The translations under genes and the position numbers were made by a program. A stretch of 5,908 bases of DNA from Sphingomonas sp. GTDB taxonomy: Bacteria; Pseudomonadota; Alphaproteobacteria; Sphingomonadales; Sphingomonadaceae. Positions 1 through 4,906 of this stretch are shown in pieces. The stretch's first letter is position 1. Each line of letters opens with the position of its first letter. The stretch spans positions 1 through 5,908 of the forward strand of contig JAICSX010000079.1 in the NCBI GenBank assembly GCA_025936675.1, given 5' to 3'. The notes beneath the pieces are model-generated. The model had not been told where the DNA came from. It was given only the letters and a program-made list of their open reading frames with translations, and did no database searches.

Positions 1-755
1 ACGGCCTGCGCACGGTCGCAGATCAGCCACTTGTTCCAATGCTCGTAAGGGACGCCGAGCGCTTCGCCGATGAGCAGCGCGCGCATGCCCGAGCAGTCGA
101 CGAACAGGTCGCCGTCCACCTCCCGGCCGTCCTTCAGCCGGACGCGCTCGACAAAGCCGGTCTGGCCATTCGTGAGCACTTCGACGATCCGGCCTTCGAT
201 CCGGGTGACTCCGCGCTCCTCGCTTTGCTTGCGCAGGAAGCGCGCGAACAGGGAAGCATCGAACTGATAGGCGAAGTCGAGATCGGCGAGCGGCGAGTTC
301 GGGTTGCTCTTGTCGGCGAAGGCGAAGCGGTTCTTCAGCGACGCGACGCAGTTGATCGAGTAATGGTCGAAATGCTTGACGGCGTCCGGCTTGCGCGCCC
401 GCGCCGCAAGCCACAGCTGGTGGGGGTGCAGCCACAGCATGTCGCGGCCGATGCGGCCGAAGCCGTGGATGTATTTCTCGCCCGGCGCTCCCCAGTCGAC
501 GAATTCGATGCCGAGCTTGAAGGTGGCATTGGTCTCGGCGATCATCTGGAGCGGATCGATCTTTGCGAGCGACAGATAATTGCTGATGTGGGGAATGGTC
601 GCTTCGCCGACCCCGATGGTGCCGATCTCTTCCGATTCGATCAGCCGAATTTCGATCTTGCTCAGCCATTGGGAGAGGACGGCGGCCGTCATCCAGCCCG
701 CGGTGCCGCCGCCGACGATCGTAACTGTGCGAACCGGTTGATCGGCGCCCGCCAC
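1..755 (-). CDS. Flavin-dependent tryptophan halogenase family protein (N-terminal half, runs off left edge)
   Basis: Reading the minus strand from a GTG at 755 gives 251 residues with no stop before the window ends. Seen: a dinucleotide-binding motif GGGTAGW (15-21) in a beta-alpha-beta fold, the family motif GVGEATIP (48-55), a Lys at 80 in TFKLGIEF that lines up with the catalytic lysine of PrnA/RebH-type halogenases (K79 in PrnA), and the downstream FAD-domain motif FVDCSGMR followed by LLIGEALG. Known for the family: FADH2 and O2 give HOCl, which is passed to the lysine and halogenates an indole or other aromatic; a separate flavin reductase is needed. The WxWxIP motif and the catalytic Glu lie in the missing half, so activity cannot be judged. 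Family length is about 500 residues, so roughly half is seen. The GTG start is chosen because an in-frame TGA directly precedes it and a GGAGGA lies 4 nt upstream; the nearby ATG (757-759) is out of frame. The family is confident; the substrate is unknown and need not be free tryptophan. Confidence 0.93.
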   Translation of the reverse strand, partial: MAGADQPVRTVTIVGGGTAGWMTAAVLSQWLSKIEIRLIESEEIGTIGVGEATIPHISNYLSLAKIDPLQMIAETNATFKLGIEFVDWGAPGEKYIHGFGRIGRDMLWLHPHQLWLAARARKPDAVKHFDHYSINCVASLKNRFAFADKSNPNSPLADLDFAYQFDASLFARFLRKQSEERGVTRIEGRIVEVLTNGQTGFVERVRLKDGREVDGDLFVDCSGMRALLIGEALGVPYEHWNKWLICDRAQA

Positions 756-759
756 TCAT

Positions 760-765
760 TCCTCC
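760..765 (-). promoter_or_regulatory. Shine-Dalgarno site that fixes the halogenase GTG start
   Basis: On the minus strand this reads GGAGGA, followed by ATGA and then the GTG start at 755. The ATG inside ATGA touches the Shine-Dalgarno site and is in the wrong frame, so GTG is the only sensible start. The 4-nt spacing is a little short but workable. Confidence 0.75.
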
Positions 766-788
766 AAGCGTGAAGCTGTCCGGGACCG

Positions 789-817
789 CTTACACCAGCG
801 GCGGCGCGAAGAGACAA
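789..817 (-). promoter_or_regulatory. Candidate sigma-70-type promoter for the halogenase
   Basis: Reading leftward, TTGTCT (812-817) and TGTAAG (789-794) are separated by exactly 17 nt. Each matches the TTGACA/TATAAT consensus at 4 of 6 positions. Transcription would start near 781, giving a leader of about 25 nt that contains the GGAGGA ribosome binding site. A short dyad, CCGCT-N6-AGCGG (786-801), overlaps the -10 and could be an operator. This is by-eye consensus matching only. Confidence 0.4.
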
Positions 818-856
818 GGCACGCGGCTCATGTGGGGCTGAGGAAGCCCGGCGCGC

Positions 857-885
857 TTGACCGTGGTCAGGTTTGGCGTTCACGT
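857..885 (+). promoter_or_regulatory. Weak candidate promoter with operator-like dyad for the dehydrogenase operon
   Basis: TTGACC at 857-862 is a 5 of 6 match to a -35 box. At 17-nt spacing the -10 position holds TCACGT (880-885), a poor match. The -35 overlaps a perfect dyad TGACC-GT-GGTCA (858-869), the size of a small transcription-factor site. If real, the leader to the start at 981 would be about 90 nt. The weak -10 suggests either an activator-dependent promoter or a chance match. Confidence 0.22.
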
Positions 886-902
886 CGCTTCACAACCGGA
901 AC

Positions 903-955
903 GATGGAACACCATCAACGTTGCTGCCTTGTCGCGAGCGACCGGACGAGTCGCT
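903..955 (+). promoter_or_regulatory. Short hairpins in the leader of the dehydrogenase operon, two of them mutually exclusive
   Basis: GATGG-AACA-CCATC (903-916) is a perfect 5-bp stem with a 4-nt loop. Downstream, the segment around 938-942 (GCGAC) can pair either with GTCGC at 931-935 (tight loop) or, extended to AGCGAC, with GTCGCT at 950-955 (6 bp, 7-nt loop). The ribosome binding site lies about 16 nt further on. The arrangement would allow alternative folds, but the stems are short and no riboswitch class is recognised. Confidence 0.2.
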
Positions 956-970
956 TCCGAGTGTTCGCCC

Positions 971-976
971 GGGAGA
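971..976 (+). promoter_or_regulatory. Shine-Dalgarno site that fixes the small-subunit start
   Basis: GGGAGA lies 4 nt before the ATG at 981 (5 nt counting from GGGAG). It supports that ATG over the upstream in-frame TTG at 873, which lacks a comparable site. Starting at 981 also puts the twin-arginine motif at residues 11-12, where an export signal should be. Confidence 0.7.
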
Positions 977-980
977 ATCG

Positions 981-1760
981 ATGGGGCAAGGTCCAACCCG
1001 ACGCGTGAATCGCCGCGAGTTGCTCGCTTTCGGAGCCGCTCTCGGAACCGCGGGAGCGGCGGAAGCGCTCGCCCGGCACGACGGGATGCTCGGCGGTCCG
1101 AGCCGCACGTACACGGATGCGCTGCCTTGGGACGACGGTCTGACCGATGCGCCCTTGGCCGCTGCGGGGGGCGACTGGCAATATCTGAATGCTGGCGAAG
1201 TGGGCTTCCTGACCGCGGCGGTCGATCGCCTGATCCCGCCTGATCCGACCGGGCCGGGCGCGTCCGAGGCGGGCGTGGTCGTGTTCCTCGATCGCCAGCT
1301 TGCCGGCGAATACGGCAACGGCGCGCGCTTCTACCTCCAGGGCCCGTGGGGAAAAGGAACCGACACGCAGGGCTACCAGAGCCGCTTCACACCGGCGCAA
1401 TTCTATCGGCACGCGATCGCCGCGATCGAGCAGGCGGTCGGCCGAAGCGAGAACGGCAAGGCGTTCAAGGACGTGGCCGCGGACAGGCAGGATGCGCTTC
1501 TCAAGCAAATGGAGTCCGGAGACCTGAAGATCGACGGGCCGATCACGTCGAAGGCCTTCTTCACGATGTTCCTCCAGAATGTGCTCGAGGGATATTTCTC
1601 GGACCCGATCTACGGCGGAAACCGCGGAGGCGCGGCGTGGAAGATGATCGGCTTCCCGGGCGCGCATTACGATTATTCGGAGTGGGTCACCGCTTATAAT
1701 CAGCCGGTTCCCGTTGTGACCGTCGGCCTGCGCGGCCGCCCCGGCTGGCAGCGCGGCTGA
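981..1760 (+). CDS. Gluconate 2-dehydrogenase subunit 3 family protein (gamma/small subunit of membrane FAD dehydrogenase, Tat-exported)
   Basis: 259 residues. The N-terminus has twin arginines (R11-R12, motif NRRELLAF), a hydrophobic Ala/Gly/Leu stretch (about 14-27) and a likely cleavage near residues 29-31 (AEALA), the pattern of a Tat signal. The rest, from about residue 70, matches the Gluconate_2-dh3 family: an N-terminal region with AVDRLIPPD, then the strong C-terminal signature SDPIYGGN (207-214) and IGFPGA (223-228) followed by YDY. Known for relatives: this subunit is tightly bound to the catalytic flavoprotein. In Burkholderia FAD-glucose dehydrogenase it is needed for the large subunit's folding and export (hitchhiker role), and it has no catalytic centre of its own. 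It is the first gene of the operon; its TGA is 2 nt before the flavoprotein ATG. A longer form from TTG at 873 is possible but unlikely. Confidence 0.93.
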   Translation: MGQGPTRRVNRRELLAFGAALGTAGAAEALARHDGMLGGPSRTYTDALPWDDGLTDAPLAAAGGDWQYLNAGEVGFLTAAVDRLIPPDPTGPGASEAGVVVFLDRQLAGEYGNGARFYLQGPWGKGTDTQGYQSRFTPAQFYRHAIAAIEQAVGRSENGKAFKDVAADRQDALLKQMESGDLKIDGPITSKAFFTMFLQNVLEGYFSDPIYGGNRGGAAWKMIGFPGAHYDYSEWVTAYNQPVPVVTVGLRGRPGWQRG

Positions 1761-1762
1761 CG

Positions 1763-3529
1763 ATGGCAACGACGATGCCAAAGGTCGATGTCGTGCTGGT
1801 CGGCTTCGGCTGGACCGGCGCCATCCTCGCCCAGCAATTGTGCGACGCGGGGATGGCCGTGCTGGCGCTCGAACGCGCGTCGGCGCGCACCACGCCGGAT
1901 AATTGGGCGACGACCTTCGATCAGGACGAGCTCCGATACATGTGGCGGCACCACCTGTTCCAGAACGTCAAATATTCGACCCTCACGTTCCGCAACAACG
2001 TCAACCAGACCGCCCTTCCGATGCGGCACCTCGGCTCGTTCCTTCCAGGCACGGGCGTAGGCGGCGCGGGCATCCACTGGAACGGACAAATCTGGCGCTG
2101 GCTGGAGACCGACTTCAAGCTCAAGAGCCACAACGAGGCGCGTTACGGCAAGCAGGCGACGGCCGCGCTGACGATCCAGGACATGCCGCTCGGCTACCAG
2201 GAACTCGAACCTTATTACGACATGTTCGACAAGATTTGCGGGACGTCGGGGCAGGCGGGGAACCTCAAGGGCGCAAAGCAGTCAGGCGGCAATCCCTTCG
2301 AGGGACCGCGCAGCATGCCGTTCCCGACCCCGCCGCTGCCGATGACCTTCGGGCCCAAGCTGTTCGAGCAAGCTGCCGCGAGCATGGGATTGCACCCGTT
2401 CCCGCACCCCGCAGGCAATCTGTCGCAGGCCTACATCAATCCGCTCGGCGTGCAGCTCGGCAAATGCACCTTCTGCGGATTCTGCGAGAAGTTCGGCTGT
2501 GGGAATTACTCCAAGGCCTCACCGCAAACGACGCTGATCCCCTACATCCTGACCAAGCCGAACTTCGAGCTGCGTACCGAAGCCGAGGTACTGAAGGTCG
2601 AGCGGACGCCCGACGGCCGTCACGCGACCGGAGTCACCTACATCGATGCCGCCGGCGCCGAGTTCTTCCAGCCGGCGGAGATCGTCGCGCTCACCGCCTA
2701 TCAGCTGCACAACGTCCATTTGATGCTCGTGTCCGGAATCGGCGAGCCCTACGATCCCGCTACGGGCAAGGGTCAGGTCGGGCGCAACTATTGCTACCAG
2801 ACGATGAGCTCGGTCGACCTATTCTTCGACGACAAGCTCTTGAACCCGTTCATCGGCGCGGGCGCGCTGGCCTCCGTCATCGACGATTACAACGGTGACA
2901 ATTTCGACCATTCCGGCCTCGGCTTCATCGGAGGCGCCTATATTGCGGGAATGATCACCGGGGCGCGGCCGATCGAAATGACGCGCGTGCCCGACGGCGT
3001 GCCGAAGTGGGGCCTCGAATGGAAGCACGCGGCCACGAAATACTTCCTGCGCAACATGTCGCTGTCGGTGCACGGATCGAGCTACGCGCAGGCCGGCAAT
3101 TATCTCAGCCTCGATCCGACCTACCGCGATCAGTTCGGAAGACCGATGCTGCGCATGACGTTCGATTTCCCCGCGAATGATCTCAAGATGGCGAAATATT
3201 GTACCGATCGCGCAGCCGAGATCGCGAACAAGATGGGCGCGAGCCACGTTCACCCGAAGGCGCGTCAGGGTCCGTATGACATCACCCATTACCAGACCAC
3301 CCACAACGTCGGCGGGACGATGATGGGCGAGAGCCCGGCCGACAGCGTGGTCAACAAATATTCCCAGAGCTGGGACGTTCCGAACCTGTTCGTCACCGGC
3401 GCGGGGATTTACCCGCAGAACCCCGGTTACAACCCCACCGGAACGCTCGCGGCGCTCTGCTTCCTGACCGCGGATGCGATCAAGTCCCGCTACGTCAAGG
3501 CGCCCGGCGCTGCGCTGGTCACTGCATGA
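1763..3529 (+). CDS. GMC-family FAD oxidoreductase, large catalytic subunit of a gluconate/glucose dehydrogenase-type complex
   Basis: 588 residues, the usual length for gluconate 2-dehydrogenase large subunits. Seen: an FAD-binding Rossmann motif LVGFGWTG (12-19) ending the fold at E37; a GxGVGGAGIHWNG-type region typical of GMC enzymes; a cysteine cluster C235-x2-C238-x2-C241-x4-C246; and the C-terminal GMC active-site region with H514 in THNVGGTMMG and N557 in YNPTGTLAAL. Known: these enzymes oxidise an alcohol or aldose/aldonate at FAD, and the related FAD-glucose dehydrogenase carries a 3Fe-4S cluster on cysteines in a similar place. Inferred: this cluster passes electrons from FAD to the cytochrome subunit. 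There is no signal peptide, so export probably depends on the small subunit's Tat signal. No good Shine-Dalgarno site precedes ATG 1763, and the 2-nt gap suggests translational coupling; Met5 is an alternative start. Substrate could be gluconate, glucose, sorbitol, another polyol or something else; sequence alone does not decide. Confidence 0.95.
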   Translation: MATTMPKVDVVLVGFGWTGAILAQQLCDAGMAVLALERASARTTPDNWATTFDQDELRYMWRHHLFQNVKYSTLTFRNNVNQTALPMRHLGSFLPGTGVGGAGIHWNGQIWRWLETDFKLKSHNEARYGKQATAALTIQDMPLGYQELEPYYDMFDKICGTSGQAGNLKGAKQSGGNPFEGPRSMPFPTPPLPMTFGPKLFEQAAASMGLHPFPHPAGNLSQAYINPLGVQLGKCTFCGFCEKFGCGNYSKASPQTTLIPYILTKPNFELRTEAEVLKVERTPDGRHATGVTYIDAAGAEFFQPAEIVALTAYQLHNVHLMLVSGIGEPYDPATGKGQVGRNYCYQTMSSVDLFFDDKLLNPFIGAGALASVIDDYNGDNFDHSGLGFIGGAYIAGMITGARPIEMTRVPDGVPKWGLEWKHAATKYFLRNMSLSVHGSSYAQAGNYLSLDPTYRDQFGRPMLRMTFDFPANDLKMAKYCTDRAAEIANKMGASHVHPKARQGPYDITHYQTTHNVGGTMMGESPADSVVNKYSQSWDVPNLFVTGAGIYPQNPGYNPTGTLAALCFLTADAIKSRYVKAPGAALVTA

Positions 3530-4878
3530 GCATCGCCTGGCCGCGGAGTATCGCCGGCCGCATTGCAGCCGGGGTCGGGCTCATCATCCTGCTCCTGATT
3601 CTGGTCTCCGTAGGATCATGGCTGTGGTTCAAGTCCACCCAACCCAACATCAGCGACCCGCCGCCCGGCTTGCTCTCGGTGCTGACGGAGCCCATTCCGA
3701 ACGGACCGAACGCCGACCTCATCCGGCGTGGACGATATCTCACGATCGCCGGCGACTGCGCCTCGTGCCATACCGCAAGGGGTGGCCGTCCGTTCCAGGG
3801 AGGTCTCGGCCTGCAGACGCCGTTCGGGATCATCTACTCGGCGAACCTGACAAGCGACCGCGAGTACGGGCTAGGCGCGTGGACGAACGATCAATTCTAC
3901 CGGGCGCTGCACGACGGGGTGGCTCCGGGCGGCAAGCATTTATATCCGGCGCTGCCGTACCCGCACTTCACCATTGTGCCCCGGGCGGACACAGACGCGA
4001 TCCTCGCGTTCCTGAAGACCGTTCCGCCGATCAATTATGCACCGCCCGCGAACAGGCTGCCGTTTCCGATCGACATTCGCGCCAGCCTCATTGGCTGGAA
4101 CGCGATCAATTTCTCGCCCCACGGATTCCACGCCAATCCTGCCATGTCGGCGCAATGGAACCGCGGCGCCTATCTGGTCGAGGGACTGGAGCATTGCGGT
4201 GCCTGTCACACGCCGAAGAGCGCGCTGGGTGCCGAGCTTAACGACAAGGCATTTCGCGGTGCGGTTATCGAGGACTGGGTTGCGCCGGATCTGACCGGCA
4301 ACCCGCGTACCGGCCTTGGTCGCTGGAGCGCGGGCGACATCGTGCAATACCTCCGGACCGGCAGGAATGCTCATGCCAATGCCTCCGGCCTGATGGGCGA
4401 GGTGGTCGCCTATTCGACCTCCCTCCTGTCTGACTCCGACCTTTCCGCGATCGCCACCTACCTCAAGTCGCTCCGGCCAAGTCCGACGCTTTCCAGTCCG
4501 GCGCCCGACCAAGCCGCGATGCGGGCCGGATCGGCAATCTTCTTCGACGGCTGCACCGCCTGCCATCTCGCGGGCGGCAAGGGGCAGCCGGGCATGTTCC
4601 CGCCGCTGCGCGGGAGCGCCGTCGCGCAGCAGCACGATCCGACGGGCGTGATCCGGCTGATCCTGGCCGGCACGCGTACGGCGCCGACCCGTTCGAGGCC
4701 CAGCTTCCAATCGATGCCTAGCTTCGCCTGGAAGCTCAGCGATCGGGAGGTCGCCGATGTCGCGACCTACGTTCGCAATTCCTGGGGTAACCGTGCACCG
4801 CCAGTCGATGCGCACGATGTCGCGTCGGTGCGGTCCAGGCTGAAGCTCACGAAACCGCTCACGCGAGATCAACAGTAG
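3526..4878 (+). CDS. Membrane-anchored triheme cytochrome c subunit of the FAD dehydrogenase
   Basis: 450 residues with three c-heme sites: CASCH (C78-H82), CGACH (C224-H228) and CTACH (C343-H347), one per cytochrome c domain. A single hydrophobic helix (about 13-35) with Arg at 7 and 12 before it anchors the N-terminus and places the hemes in the periplasm. Likely sixth ligands are M290 (GLMGEVV) for heme 2 and M397 (SMPSFAWKLSD) for heme 3. In heme domain 1 the motif that often reads YPAMPY reads YPALPY, with Leu at 143 and a His at 147, so that heme has no obvious Met ligand. Family: the same cytochrome type serves alcohol, sorbitol, fructose and gluconate dehydrogenases, passing electrons to ubiquinone or a terminal oxidase. 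The ATG overlaps the flavoprotein stop (ATGA) and lacks a clear ribosome site, which indicates translational coupling. This is the last gene of the operon; its TAG is 17 nt before the stop of the convergent gene. Confidence 0.95.
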   Translation: MSIAWPRSIAGRIAAGVGLIILLLILVSVGSWLWFKSTQPNISDPPPGLLSVLTEPIPNGPNADLIRRGRYLTIAGDCASCHTARGGRPFQGGLGLQTPFGIIYSANLTSDREYGLGAWTNDQFYRALHDGVAPGGKHLYPALPYPHFTIVPRADTDAILAFLKTVPPINYAPPANRLPFPIDIRASLIGWNAINFSPHGFHANPAMSAQWNRGAYLVEGLEHCGACHTPKSALGAELNDKAFRGAVIEDWVAPDLTGNPRTGLGRWSAGDIVQYLRTGRNAHANASGLMGEVVAYSTSLLSDSDLSAIATYLKSLRPSPTLSSPAPDQAAMRAGSAIFFDGCTACHLAGGKGQPGMFPPLRGSAVAQQHDPTGVIRLILAGTRTAPTRSRPSFQSMPSFAWKLSDREVADVATYVRNSWGNRAPPVDAHDVASVRSRLKLTKPLTRDQQ

Positions 4879-4888
4879 CAACTGCGTC

Positions 4889-4906
4889 GCCGGAGTCAGC
4901 TCCGGC
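4889..4906. terminator. Possible bidirectional terminator hairpin between convergent genes
   Basis: GCCGGAG-TCAG-CTCCGGC is a perfect 7-bp GC-rich stem with a 4-nt loop, just past the cytochrome TAG. The stop codon of the convergent manC-type gene (4896-4898, minus strand) sits in the loop. There is no T-run on either side, so it is not a textbook intrinsic terminator. Its position between convergent genes is the main support. Confidence 0.35.

Larger units (their letters stand above)
756..980. other. Divergent intergenic control region between halogenase and dehydrogenase operon
   Basis: These 225 bases separate two genes that point away from each other. I see no convincing small gene here. 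The rightward frame of the next gene stays open back to a TTG at 873, but the extra 36 residues have no signal-peptide character and would bury the Tat signal. The region holds a good candidate promoter for the left gene, a weak one for the right gene, and several short inverted repeats: CCGCT/AGCGG at 786-801, GGGCT/AGCCC at 835-849, TGACC/GGTCA at 858-869, GATGG/CCATC at 903-916, GTCGC/GCGAC at 931-942 and AGCGAC/GTCGCT at 937-955. A few 5-bp dyads are expected by chance in a GC-rich region of this size, so not all can be functional. Confidence 0.7.

Noticed and set aside
39..773. Long plus-strand open frame (244 codons) opposite the halogenase
   Set aside because: The minus strand carries unmistakable halogenase motifs through this whole stretch. 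The plus-strand frame is a by-product of GC-rich codon bias and shows no recognisable domain.
835..849. GGGCT-GAGGA-AGCCC hairpin in the intergenic region as a terminator
   Set aside because: The stem is only 5 bp, there is no T-run, and it lies between divergent genes where no transcript needs to end.
873..980. N-terminal extension of the small subunit from TTG at 873
   Set aside because: It adds 36 residues with no signal features ahead of a Tat motif and lacks a ribosome site, whereas ATG 981 has GGGAGA at proper distance.
915..1781. Long minus-strand open frame (288 codons) opposite the small subunit
   Set aside because: It is antisense to a clear Gluconate_2-dh3 gene, rich in Arg/Ala as expected of a shadow frame, and shows no motif.
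1903..2898. 331-codon plus-strand frame inside the flavoprotein gene
   Set aside because: It is a frame-shifted reading of the GMC gene, whose own frame is intact from the Rossmann motif to the C-terminal active site.
3940..4881. 313-codon minus-strand frame opposite the cytochrome gene
   Set aside because: The plus strand encodes three c-heme motifs in order; the antisense product has low-complexity Arg/Gly-rich composition and no domain.
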